Assembly: GCA_949316235.1 (NCBI GenBank)
Contig: OX438754.1
Span: 6,681,501 to 6,745,500 of the forward strand
Direction of reading: 5' to 3'
Source: Oegoconia quadripuncta
Lineage: Eukaryota; Arthropoda; Insecta; Lepidoptera; Autostichidae
Length of the DNA: 64,000 bases
A model generated the notes under the pieces. That model was not told where the DNA came from, did no database searches, and saw only the letters and a program-made list of their open reading frames with translations. A program made the position numbers and the translations under genes. Of this stretch, positions 1-12,112 are shown piece by piece; position 1 is the stretch's first letter; each line of letters begins with the position of its first letter.

Positions 1-3000
1 TTCTATTTAAACTTTACAGAAACTTCAAACGTGCGACACACGTGCTGTGCGCTTCAGAACTTGGAAAATATTGTGCAACATTCGCGCCGCCAGCACTTCA
101 TACGATTTTCCTCAATCCCCACCATTAGCCATATTGCGTTCTAAAAATATCCTTGCCGTAACGCTATTGGTCCTTTTCGAATGACGTCAACTTGGAGGGC
201 CAATAAGAATACATGGTTTTCAAGAGTCACGAGACCGCACCGTGAGTGAAGTATTGAAATAATTATACCTAGCTAACTAGTCTCGCCACCGGGAATTCAC
301 GCGTTACAAAAGGTTCCAAAAACATGTTTTGCTGCACGAGATGAATGTAGGATATTACAAGTGATTCATATTGTTACTGACTGACTGAACGAATATCACC
401 ATGAATCTTGTTACTAGTTAGATGATATTTACAAAATTGTTTTCAGATAGGTATACCAAACTTGACCGTATAACTATTTTTTTTAGATAAGAAATGACAA
501 AGCTATCATTTAATTAAAGGTTTTCGTTTTTAAAATTTTAACAAGAATAAACTTTTCATGACCTATATGTCTCTCGAATTACAGGACCGGTGTGATAGCA
601 CGCTGTTTTTTGTTTCATATTGAAATTATGTGAAGGGAAAAATTTATCCGATTCGTCAAACTATTCGGCACCTTAAAGACAACATAGTTCCGTTAGTACT
701 AAATTAATTCTGTGACATAGTCCAAGATATCGGTTAAATCGACCCAGAGTTAGATTAATGAAAAATTAACATCAAAGGAGGTCTTCTGATCTATCGATTA
801 ATATTTTCATTACTAACTGAAATCCATTGTAGTACCTAATGCAGAAATACTTATTTTAATTTTCATTAATATTAAGTTTTATTGGGTTTAATTGAAAGAT
901 TAAAATGAACATTCTTCTAATACCTTTTACACACAATGTAGAAAAATTAAAAAAACTACAAAAGTAGGTGGGTACCTACCTGACATAAATTAAAAATCTC
1001 CAGAGAAATTATGGGAATATCATCCAGATAAACAAGTTAAATATCTTCAAAACGGCTAAACCGCAAAACATGGGTAAAACCATCTCGCAAATTTCAGCTT
1101 TCTAAAATAAAAAACCGCTATTAAATCGGGTCAGCCGGTGGCGCTACAATGTCAAAGATGGAGGAGACGCAGATGACAGAGGTTACAAACATAGGTATAA
1201 TACCCACTTTGAGTTGTCAGCAGCTGAACATAATCATACGCATGTAACAAAAAGTTTCTACCAACCTCCTAACGTCCTACATAATATCCAGTATAAGCAG
1301 GTCTCGCTGCGTTCACATTTCCGGTAGAGTAGAACGGCCAGCTAACTCTATATTACCTAGTGTTATAGTCGTTGTGCTGTCGACTATACAATAGGGATGT
1401 TTCTCTTTCAGAGAACATAATATTTTATGTTATGCCTTTGCTTTTTTAATCTACTTATATTAAGCCATTAGTGCCATCCATGATATCTTGAAAGTAGGTT
1501 ATCTAAATTAAAACATATATTTTCGTTATTTCATTATGCACCTCAAAATGTTATTTTTCTCAAAGTGTTCCTCTTCTCGCTACATACTTTCTTGAAATGT
1601 ATATTTCTCATAATTTCCTTATCTCACTATAATATAATAATTTAATAATAATAAATAATACACAAATTTGCAAACTTCGTAATAAATGTTTACAAGTGAT
1701 ACCTATATCTTTAGGAATGAATCAATAAAAGGATATTTATACGTATTATGGAGACCGATCCAATTTTCAAACAAAATATATTTATGGAATTTAGGTAGGT
1801 AATAATAAGGTACAGTGGAAATAATAGTGATATAATTTATTTCTAAAAAAGTCACAAATAAATGTTTTGTTGGTTTATTTTGTAGACGTGAAATACTTAT
1901 AATTTAATTAATATTAAGAAAAGAATTTTATTTATTTAAATGAATATAATGTGTATAGTTATTTATATTTTTTCTAATCTACCTATTCCTGAATAAGTCC
2001 ATGTGTATCAGAAAGTTTGCAATTTAGCGAAATAGAATTATATACCTATTAATATAGGTATATTTGAAATACATATCCCTAAAAGGACTTAGAGATTTCT
2101 AGAAAAAGGACATCATGCGCGTATCTACATCGACCTCAAACGACACGTGCACATAAAAAATAACTTTTGTCGACTATTTTGCGATGTAGATTTTAATGCA
2201 TTTTTGGTTTAAATAACCATTTTAGTATAAAAAAAATAAGTAGGTTACAACAATGTTTAATTTATATTTCTAATTTTGAATTATTTTTATATTTCAAATT
2301 TTGGTGTACAAGTAGTTTTCTTAGGGTTTCATAGTCAACAAGGATAATGATAAAATAAATTGCTACAAACACGTTTTAGGTCTGGTATTGGGTTAAGTAA
2401 ATACCTACTTACGTATATATTTTTTTATGTGCAATACCCTATAAACCTAGACCCACCGTCTCACGAATAACGATTTCGTATTCTGTGCCCTATTTAGAGC
2501 CCAACTTGTAGATGTGTGTGAGCCAAAGTGTAGATATTGAGCAAGTTGAAACATGTCGAGAATTTGTTTTTTTAATAGTGAAATGACTCACTCTTGACAT
2601 TGAGTTCAGTTGAACAGCCTCTACAGAGGTACGTACTTTTACTTACGTAAACACCAATAATATACCTATGTGTTTGTAATTATAAAACTTAATTTTGATT
2701 CTGTTTCTTAATTTTCTCTAGTGTCTTTCTATTATTTCTTATTTCTTTTAATAGGTTAGTAGGTAATACAAATTTTTCAGGTTTCTAAAATAATTAAATA
2801 CCTAGTTTACGATATGATTATTTTAATATACTTATCTACATACCTACTTACTATTGCAATTAAATAGGCTTGCATTTACATTATTCTAATCCTCTAATTA
2901 CTAACGAAGGTAATCTCAATATTATACACTAGATACACGTATAAAATTAAGCATAAAAACAATGACTGTAAAGTGTGATATTTATTTAATAATAAGAACA

Positions 3001-5516
3001 CGGCATTGTTCTAAAAATTCCCCACTATAGTACCTACATCTTACAACCGCGCTGTACGTATTATCTACCTAAATAATTAAAATTAAGTATTAAAAATTAA
3101 GGCATGTACCTACCTGTTAACAATCGACAATGGATTGTATGAAGTTCTATAAGTACCTAGGTTGTTATTGATGACGAAAAAATATAAATACCTAAGTAAC
3201 AAATCATACAATTTGGAGTAGGGAAAAAAAGACAACTTTTGAAAAGTCTTAGTTCAATCCTTAAAAGGAAAAATTTAATTCAAATGGGGCTTTATAGATT
3301 AGTAGACAGGTAGTCTGTAATAAAACCGTAAATAATCTAAAATAACTAGGTACCTAGTTCTCTCGTAGTCATATTATTTCATTCGGGGATTTTCCGTAAC
3401 TCTGACTGAGATCTTATATTATTTTCTATTTGTAGTAATAATCAGAATTTAAAAATATTTCAAGCATCGGCATATTGTTACAAAGAAGAGAAAGTACCTC
3501 GTTCGGTCGAACATCCAAGTAGCAGAGGCAAGCGCGTACGCGACATGAGGCCCGAAAGTACTACGGATGTGAATGGCCACCATCCGTACTTATTATATCG
3601 TATTCCTTCCTCCACCTCGCGTTCGTCAACGTCATTTTTAACATGTCAGAACATGTTCAGTTCTTTTTATCAGATAAGTAGACTGTTTAGTCCCTCGCTA
3701 CATGTCAAGAAGAAAATTCTCAAATATATTCATTGATATTATATAAGTGCTTTAAAATAATATAAGTACAGAAAAGATAATTTATAATAGATTTCATTCA
3801 TTCGTACTTTACTATGCATAATTAACTTACATTTATTTGATTGATTTAGAAGAAATTTTTGTTTTTAAGTAGGTACTTACCTGGGTACGTACTTTATGAG
3901 TGTTAATGTCCTTCAAAAACAAGAAAAAAAGATGTATATGCTCGTACAGACCGTCACTACCGCGACTCGTTTTTCAGAGATTCTTTTTTACTTATTTTGT
4001 TCTCTCTCTAAACAGTACCCAGGCATTGTTAGACCCTTAATAGGTATTAAAGATCGCTTTTAGTGATAAGGCCGCCAAATTGTACTATCCCCTTTTTCTT
4101 ATTTCTTTTTATGCTTCTTATTGTTGTACAATAAATAATATTTTGTTGTTATTATCTTGTACGTTTACCCACAAAGATTTCCTATCACACTAACGTAACC
4201 TGTAGGTATTTATTAGATCTTAAGTTCTGTACATAAGTAATTACACTAAACAAACACATATTGATATTATACACACCATTATAGGTTTTTCTGTGGCAAG
4301 TAGGCATCGTTTTGCTGACATATCAAACACCCAATTTTTTTTTGTAGAGATCTTACATTCTTGAACTCTACGGGGCAGATAAATGTTGATTTAACATACC
4401 TATGTCATGAGTAGCTTTGATGCCAGTTATATTATTTTGTTGCGTTTTCCATTTACGAAAAACTTAGAAGAGCCTGTAACTTGGGTAGGTACCGTAAATT
4501 ATAGGTTCTTCGTGCGTTCTTGCTTTCTGATTATAGGATGGAAAGCCGATTTAGTCACGTGAGTAGTAGGCATGTGTATCAAAATTTTGTTATTTTTGAT
4601 AAAAATTATAGGTACCTATACATATAGGTACTTACTAGAAGTTTCAAATATAACAATATGTTTATTGAAGACTGTTTACTTGTTGACCTCAATCATAATC
4701 ATAACTGATGTTAAGTAAAGATGAGGCCGAAGATGGCAGCGAAGTGACAGTTTGCTAAAACACGGTGAAGAGGAAATAAATGTATGTGTAAGTAGGTATA
4801 CCTAATTTAATGTAGGTAACTTTGGTTTATTGAATAAAGCTCTTATCTGACAATATTTTTTTTACAGTTATGTAATATGAAGACCTACATATAGGAAATA
4901 ATTTATACCATCTTTAGGGATACATTATTGTCACGTGTTAACAACCATAAAGTGCGAATTGTGATAACGATTTATCAAACGGAAAATTACGTCATAAAAC
5001 GGCCTTCACAGCTCCAACTACATAGTTTCGAGTAGCAAATCTTATCGACATTAACGGAGTATGTAGGTAGACTGGGACAATATAAACAGAGCTATAATAA
5101 TCTACTCAACATCTATTCACCCAGCATGGCCTCTGATTACGCGCCGACTTCATACAAATGGCAGTGCCACGTCATCGTGATTTAAACATTCCCGTTCATT
5201 GACTGCGGTAATGCTGCGACGTATGATTCGCTACTAGAGGAAATGATTTTACCTTGACATTGGTTCAAATAATACACATCACAAGTAGCTATTATGTATA
5301 TTATGTTCTTTTAAAATGAAGTGCGATTTGGTCCTCCCCGTGGAAAGGCATCCACCTCTTCGAAATTAAATTAGTGAAATTAGAGAGATTTAAATCTGAA
5401 ATAAGTCATATGAAAAAAAATGGAATCGCTACATTTGCCGACATTGCTAGACGTTCGTACAAGAGAAGAATCTTAATATACAAGGTCCGCCACAACCACA
5501 AACACTCGTCACACCG
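1..5516. other. Gene-free AT-rich intergenic stretch
   Basis: I see no supportable gene on either strand; the longest open frames are short, of low complexity and lack splice context. The stretch is AT-rich with many taggta/tacctac words. A CRE-type palindrome TGACGTCA lies at 182-189, within a 16-base string (178-193) whose exact reverse complement recurs at 9866-9881. The first 250 bases have CCAAT-like boxes near 168 and 200, so a promoter for a gene to the left is possible but unproven. Part of a dispersed repeat is at 1020-1110. Confidence 0.6.
1020..1110. repeat. Dispersed repeat, copy 1
   Basis: The string 'atcatccagataaacaag' followed by 'aaatatcttcaaaacggct' also occurs at about 30,348-30,600. 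There the copy is split by a MITE (30,379-30,524). The class is not recognised; it behaves like a medium-copy lepidopteran interspersed repeat. Confidence 0.5.
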
Positions 5517-6275
5517 TCGGTAAAACAAGGGCACAATTGAAATTATTGCAATTGTACAGGAAAGCCATTTCAAGATTTTTTTTTAAATTCAGAATGGTCT
5601 TGCTCTGCATTGTATAGCTCTAAAGTTATTCTGCTTTGCATGATATAAACCATACACTATAGTTATTTTAGGCATAATAAAAATAAAAAAAATAAAAATA
5701 GTTTATTGACCAGCCAAAGAAGATTACACTATATATACATATATATATCAAAGGCATTTTCAACGAGCCGCTCCAACGAAAACCCGCCCCCAGCCGGACC
5801 CCGTGCTAGGAATGAACCTGTGAGTACGGATAGTACAGCTGCTGACAAGTTCACTCGGAACGGACTTAACATATAAATACATTTTCTAGTAAGTAATCAT
5901 TCTATAGCTAATAAATGAGTAACAAAACTGGCATTTTCTGTTCCCAAACTAGTATTTTACTGTATTGTTGGGAACAGCACGAAAATATTTTACGTGTACA
6001 TGGAATAATGACACAAGGAATAAACTTATAATTATATATAACTATAGGTGCTTAGAGTTACATAATTAATGATATAGGTAGTAAGTGTGAGTTTGTGTAA
6101 GGTGAGGGAGGATTAATGTTTAGAGTGGACGAGTGAAAGTGTCTGTGTGTTTGAGTGGGTGTATGTATGCTGTGTAATTAAATACCTTATTTATTTATTT
6201 CGTTCTCATTACAGATCAGATCCAATCAAATTAACCGAGTATGGAATATTGCAGGTTCTTATGTGGTCACGAAAA

Positions 6276-6765
6276 TTATAATAGGTCCTCTGTTTCTGCA
6301 TAGGTTAGTTTTAAAAGCATTTTTTTAACTTTCAACTTAGTTTGTGATTTTGTTAAGAGGTATATATGGAGAATTTTATTTATATTATTATATATACTGG
6401 AGCCTAATATATAGAAATGACGCCTTGCCAATCTGGTTCTGTGTTTAATGATAGGGCAGACTATGTCGCATCTCCTCTTACGTGTGTAGATGGTGGGATC
6501 GAACTTAAGGGTAGCATGTCTTTGTAAAATGACCTGAAGAATAAACAGCTGCCTAACTGTCAGGACAGAAGTGTCGGAGTACAATTTAGTTGTAGGGTAC
6601 CGAAAAGGTTTTTTTGTCATTACTTTAAGGACTGCCCTTTGAGCCCTCTCTAGTTTGAGAATAGTGGTCTTTGCTGCGCCACCCCAGGCCAGTATACAGT
6701 ACGAAATTATGGATTCGCATAAGGCATAGTAGACAGTTTTAAGGGAAGGGAAGGCATGTTGTTAA
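6276..6765 (-). pseudogene. 3' end of non-LTR retrotransposon reverse transcriptase
   Basis: Read on the minus strand, the segment encodes the end of a Jockey-group reverse transcriptase ORF. A stretch resembling '..YCILAWGGAAKTTILKLERAQRAV' (in the 6620-6760 interval) is followed by a C-terminal tail with 'ARRHFYILGSSIYNNINK' and a final 'YAETEDLL'. Family members usually end this way just after the thumb region. Everything upstream (endonuclease and RT core) is missing, so this is a 5'-truncated dead copy. It sits inside the composite inverted-repeat element at 5517-7872. Family assignment is from recognised motif style, not a search. Confidence 0.65.
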
Positions 6766-7444
6766 TAAGAATTAAAAACGTTCAGTTTTTTTTAATTTAT
6801 TTAGTTTTTAGGTGAGGGGTACAATTGTGCCCTTGTTGCGCCAATATGTGAATTACTTTGTACTTATGACCATATTTTTGTGCTTTCATTTAATATATTT
6901 TTTAAATATAAGAAAATTGTTTTTTTTTTGCATAAATCTTGTATTTTCTCATTAATTAAGTTATGTTTAGGAACTGTTTGCTGTAATATAGATATTTTGT
7001 CTAGAAAAATTCTTTGGAATCAAACTTTAAAATAATCTAAAATTAAAGATGAACGTAATGAAAATACTTATACTAATATTGTAATCACTTTTTCATTCCA
7101 AAATGCTGTTGTAATATTATTCATAGAACTTTGGAATATATTTGAGTTAATCAATTGATGAATGTCTTCTTTTTTACTTGCTTGCAATGTAACCATTTTC
7201 AAACCTCTTTCTGGTGTCGGATTAAGTCGAAATTTGGCATATTTACGTAAGTTCGGTGATAATGCAATATTATGGTAGCATCGAGCTGATCTGATTATGG
7301 AGCTAGGATGTAGGGACTGTAACATCCTGATGGCAAATGACAAGATAATCGAATTTTTCTAAGTAGGGATTTGCAACTTTGCGATGTATAGTAAGTTTAA
7401 TGTGATAGCATCTATCTTTATTGCCTGTACAGCTTGTTCAAACT

Positions 7445-7795
7445 GAAGTTACCACTTTTCCCTCCAATTATCTAATCATAAATTAAGCATATTGGACAGA
7501 CAAAGTCACAACTGTTTGAACGGCTTTTTCCCTCCAATTAAATTATCATGAATTTGGCATAAGAGTCGTAGGTGTTTCTTTGTCACTCCAGAAATCGAAA
7601 ACATTAGGGGCATATTTACCTTCACGACTTTGATACTCCAGATACAATTGCTTCGCTCGCCGCGGAAGGCGCAATTGACCAATGAGATTTTGTCGCTCCA
7701 AAAGAATAAAGAAAGGCACCAATAAAGACGAAGCCACTATATACTTTTGGTGGCATTTGAAGGAACTTAATGAGTGTCTTTGTCCCTCCAGTTCA
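7445..7795. repeat. Five spaced copies of a 'ctttgtcNctcca' motif
   Basis: Copies are visible near 7450 (cttttccctccaatta), 7527 (ctttttccctccaatta), 7577 (ctttgtcactccag), 7691 (ttttgtcgctccaa) and 7781 (ctttgtccctccag). The spacing is uneven (about 50-115 bases). They lie just inside the right inverted terminus of the composite element, where subterminal protein-binding repeats would be expected. Confidence 0.5.
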
Positions 7796-7872
7796 AAGGG
7801 TATTTTTAAAGCATTTTGGCATACTTAAGTCATTTTTGCAATTTTTGATAATATGTGCCCTTGTTCTACCGA

Positions 7873-10403
7873 AGGTGCGTTGTGCGGAACTCTACTAAAC
7901 AAATAAGAGGTTATCTAGACCTAGGCCATCGTATTATTCGTCTAAGATCTAGTCTAGACTACCATTTTTAACCGAATTCAAGGCAGTTTGTGTATATTTG
8001 GATGAAGAACTGTGAATGGTGTAGGAAGATTCAAATGTGAAAGATGGCTGCTTGTCTTGTCTGAGAACACAGCCAACATGCTAACATAAATGTTAACTGA
8101 CGACTTCGAAGTGTTACCACTTCCAGTAGCGATGATAGCGTCGTCGTGGTCTCGTCGACTGTACCAATAAAGTAATTACTAAATCGTTTTGAAGTAAGGG
8201 CCAATCCATCCAACACTTCTCAGATTATTAAGTTATTTCTTGTCAAGATTTAAATCCGTATTACAGAATGACTTTCAAGTCCCAAGCTGAATTTATATTA
8301 TTATTAATACTATCCTTTGCTCACTGCATAAACATTATTTACGAACCGAAATTCTAGACTTTATAGTCTTTCTGTTACGAGTATTTAGACGGGGTTTATA
8401 GGAACGATAGATTATTCTAGAAATATTTGATGTCTTAGATAGCGGATGCCGTTCTAATTCTAGCTGTTTGGGCTTAGTACTCAGTACCCTTCGTCTATCT
8501 TAAAGATAGGTAATCTGTGTACTGATGAGGTACAAAAAATAACAAAAGAACTGGCTGTATAGGCTCAGTGCTCTTCACCTGTTGAAAATGACGAACAATA
8601 CCAAAAAAACAACAACTCTGGTTTCGATTTTCCCACCACTAATTTTCCGATGTAGAAAGGAAAACACGCGGGAAAAAACTTTTTAGTTTATAACTATGAA
8701 ATCGTGTACTTACATCTTGACGTGTCTTCTAAAAATAGTTGTCTTAAACTTCTTAATCTTGTCCTTTCGCATACAACAATAATTTATGCGCCGCAAAATT
8801 TCGTGATTATGCTTATGGGTCAGGTTGTTGGCGGACTGGTAATAATTCGTTTGCAGGTTATTGTATTGTTGCGAGTATCCGTAGATCATGTTAATCAACT
8901 CCCAAACTTGTCCCTTTAATCTCCTTTATTTATTCTTGCGTTTTAACCCACGAAATCACACTGGCGGAGGTCTTATAACTTTTAGTTAATAAGACCAAAT
9001 CAAAAATAAAAACTAAAGTTATAACCAACCAGACTGCAACAGTAACTAAATATTACAATAAAATTAATTTAGCTTTAATTTTACAGTTGTAATACATGGA
9101 TACTCAACCAATGCAGTTATGTACGTTAATACACTGAATGAACACTTCAAAAATGACGTGTGAACTCTAATAGAACTGGTAGAGAAATGGCAAAAACCGC
9201 CCAAATTGCGCAACGCAAAATGGCTCTTGTGTGTCGAAGTAGTTTAACTTGTGTCTGATGCAAGAATTACGTTTCGTTACACATAAATAACCTGACGTTA
9301 CAAACATTCTATTAAATATTTAATGGATGTATACATTCTACGCACACTTTTCAATCAGCGATATTCCCTTATATTGTAAATAATCTAGAGATATTAATAA
9401 GTATTAAGAATATCTATGGGAAATAACTTTGCGAATTATCTCTCAATGAAATATTATATTAAATGTGATTCTGCGTAGAATGAACAACTTGGCTGAAAAA
9501 TCAATCATTCTTTTTGTCCCTATCTTTCCAACGTATTATTCACTATGCTATCTTCATTTATCTGAATGTTGTTAAATTGTTGTTATTACATAGTCTGGAG
9601 AATTAAACGTATTATGCCTTTGGAAATAGCTTCTATTTCCTATCTTTCACTAAAGTAGCCGTAGTATACTTTTAGTAGTAATCATATTTGTAAGATGATG
9701 CAACTTTATCAGAAATGTGACGAGACGTATCGTACACACATAATATATGTCTCTCGATCCCCTCGTTATGTAGATACCTACTACTACCACAATGTTTTGG
9801 AAGCGATGACGAGGCCGCGCCGCGCCGCCGCCGCCCTTACTTTGGGTGACTGACTTAATCCAAATAAGTTGACGTCATTCGTTTCATTACATTTTTTTTA
9901 CATTTTTCTCTTTAGCTTCAGATTTAACTACTTAATAATCTAAGCTACCTTACCCTTACCTACTTAATAGATTAAATAATAGGGATTAGGTACTTCTATT
10001 ATCTTTATAAAGTTCTACGACCTCTCTCGTTAAACGAGCTGGAATATCTTATGTGATGGTGATAGATTTATTTCATCGATTGTTACTTTTAAGTAGGTAT
10101 ATGTATTTATATATAGCTAGAATAAATAAATCTCTTATAGGATTAGCAAATTCGACAGCTCTTTTATGAATTTTTTGGTGTCTGATAACCACGAGCCCAG
10201 TGTTTCAAAAGCAAGTGCTGCAAACTCGTAGCATATGTTACAGTTATAGTTATACGGGCATCCAATTCCATAATAAATTGTAGCTACACCTTCTATTATT
10301 ATGTAAATAACAATTGTTTTAGTAAGACAAGAAGAGGTTAATTTACATTTCATTCACATTTATATGGCTATTAATTTATCGATATTTTTATATTTATGAT
10401 ACA
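7873..10403. other. Intergenic, no gene seen
   Basis: Only short open frames without homology or splice context. A GC-rich patch of alternating gcc/gcg occurs near 9810-9835. A TGACGTCA palindrome at 9870-9877 sits in a 16-base string that is the exact reverse complement of 178-193. Confidence 0.55.
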
Positions 10404-10583
10404 ATGTTATGCAATTGTATACATTGCTAAATGTCATCAAACTCTATAAATAGCCGTGTCTGAAGTTCGGTCATTTTGTTTGATGCTGTTGAACCGAGAG
10501 GATTAAAAGAAGTGTATACGGTCTATGTTGTTTCTCTTCCCGACCCGCTGTCCGTTTACACTTATTTTCAACCTTTTGCAACA
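10404..10583 (+). repeat. Possible solo LTR
   Basis: The segment begins TGTTATGC and ends TTTTGCAACA, so it has short TGTT/AACA inverted ends. It has a good TATA-type box (tctataaatagcc, about 10,443) inside. That is the anatomy of a small LTR. I found neither a partner LTR nor a clean target-site duplication, and no primer-binding site was recognised, so this is weak. Confidence 0.25.
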
Positions 10584-10720
10584 GATCACTTTTGCACATG
10601 TGGCATTTCAGGGGCTCTACCGCCTAAGTGGAAGCTATAGCGATAGCAATACACTGGTGTCGATTTTTTTTTTTTTTTTTTTTTTTTTATGATTGACTGG
10701 ATACGCGTTTGACCACAATC

Positions 10721-12112
10721 TCACCTGATGGAAAGTGACGATGTGGTCGGAGATGAAGCACGCGATCTCAGTAAATGCCTATTCACTCTGCTCTTGAAGA
10801 TCCCAAGGTTGTAGGATTCAGGAAAGACTGACGCCGGAAGGGAGTTCCATGCCTTGGCTGTTCGGATGATGAATGAAGTGTCGAACTTCTTAGTGCGAAT
10901 GTTCGGTATATTAACTATATACGGGTGGAATCCCTCCCCACGCCTAGTGGTCCGAAGATGGAAGGGTGACGGTGGAATAAGATTATGTAATTCCAACGCA
11001 CACTCCCCGAAATGTATCCTGTAAAAAACTGAGAGACAGGCGACTTTGCGACGGTGTTCAAGGCTCTGCAATTTAGCAGTCATCGAACTATCACCTATAA
11101 GTCTCATGGCACGTCGTTCCACAGAATCGAGTGCAGCTAGTTGGTACTTGGCTGAACCATCCCAGAGGTGACAGCAATATTCCATGCACGAGCGGACCTG
11201 AGCCTGGTAAAGCACCAAAAGTTGTTTTGGTGTGAAATATCGCCTGACCTTAAGGAGAATGCCAAGCTTCTTAGCCGCTGTTTTTGCATTCGACTCTATG
11301 GAGCGCCCAAAATTTAGGTTGGAGGTTAACTCCATGCCCAAAAGATTGAGGTGGTCGGAGATTGGTACGGATACATCCCGGAAAGTCGGAGTCAGGTCGA
11401 ATGGACTCCGTTTGCTGGTGAACAGACACGCCTGTGTTTTGGTGGCATTGAATTTGACTAGATTGGCGTCGCCCCAATCGGATACAGTCTTTAATGCCAA
11501 ATTCATGCGCTCAACCATGGACCCCCTAAGTGAACGGATATCTTCACCTCTGGACTGTGGACCCGACGTATATCTCTCCGTAATTGTGGTGTCGTCTGCA
11601 TACCCAGAAGTACCGGGTTGAAGCAGATCGTTGATGTGCAGTAAAAAGAGTGTTGCGGAGAGAACTGAACCTTGAGGTACCCCGGCATTAATAGCCAATA
11701 GGTCAGATTAGCAGCCGTCGATGACTACCTGAATCGACCGTTCTCTCAGAAAATCAGATATCCAAGTACACAGTCCAGAGGGAATTCCAAAGGAAGGAAG
11801 CTTACTTAAGAGTCCGGTATGCCAGACCCTGTCAAAAGCCTTAGATATGTCGAGAGAAACAGCAAGAGCTTCGCCATGCTTCTCTATGGCTTCTCCCCAG
11901 CAGTGTGTAGTAAACACTAGCAGATTGCCGGTTGATCGGTTTCGTCGAAAGCCGTATTGCCGATCACTAAGTAGATCACAGTCTTCGAGATACGCCAGCA
12001 ACCTATTGTTTACTACACGCTCCATAATTTTGGAAAGTATGGAGGTGATTGCAATGGGTCTGTAGTTGACAGGGTCCGCACGACTACCCTTTAGTATGGG
12101 CAAGTGATCCAT
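10721..12112 (-). pseudogene. Reverse transcriptase part of Jockey-group ORF2 with one in-frame stop
   Basis: The upstream part (12,112-11,708) has RT blocks 'NYRPIAITSILSKIMERV', 'DRQYGFRRNRST' and 'DISKAFDRVWH' (catalytic D). It is followed by a TAA at 11,708-11,710, then the same frame continues (11,698-10,721) with 'AGVPQGSVLSATLFLLHIND' and 'GYADDTTI', the YADD active site. Thumb and C-terminal tail follow ('RRKVACLSVFYRIHFGECA', 'RTAKAWNSLPASVFP'). The two open frames share phase, so a single nonsense codon separates them. It is a frameshift away from the endonuclease ORF. Not functional as it stands. Confidence 0.85.

Larger units (their letters stand above)
5517..7872. mobile_element. 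Composite inverted-repeat element carrying a retrotransposon fragment
   Basis: A 19-base terminus at 5517-5535 recurs inverted at 7854-7872 with one mismatch (core aacaagggcaca). A third, also inverted, copy at 6822-6837 matches 16 of 16 bases (aacaagggcacaattg) with 5524-5539. This suggests a DNA-transposon-like or foldback element with either 1.3 kb or 2.35 kb between ends, possibly two nested copies. The interval 7445-7795 repeats a 'ctttgtcNctcca' motif five times, as subterminal repeats of cut-and-paste elements do. No transposase is recognisable, and target-site duplications could not be settled. Confidence 0.45.

Noticed and set aside
3545..3736. 63-codon + strand frame as a gene
   Set aside because: Serine-rich low-complexity translation, no splice context or motif.
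8704..8919. Overlapping frames on both strands near 8.7-8.9 kb
   Set aside because: Neither shows a domain; typical chance frames in AT-rich DNA.
11232..11621. + strand 129-codon frame
   Set aside because: Antisense shadow of the Jockey reverse transcriptase.
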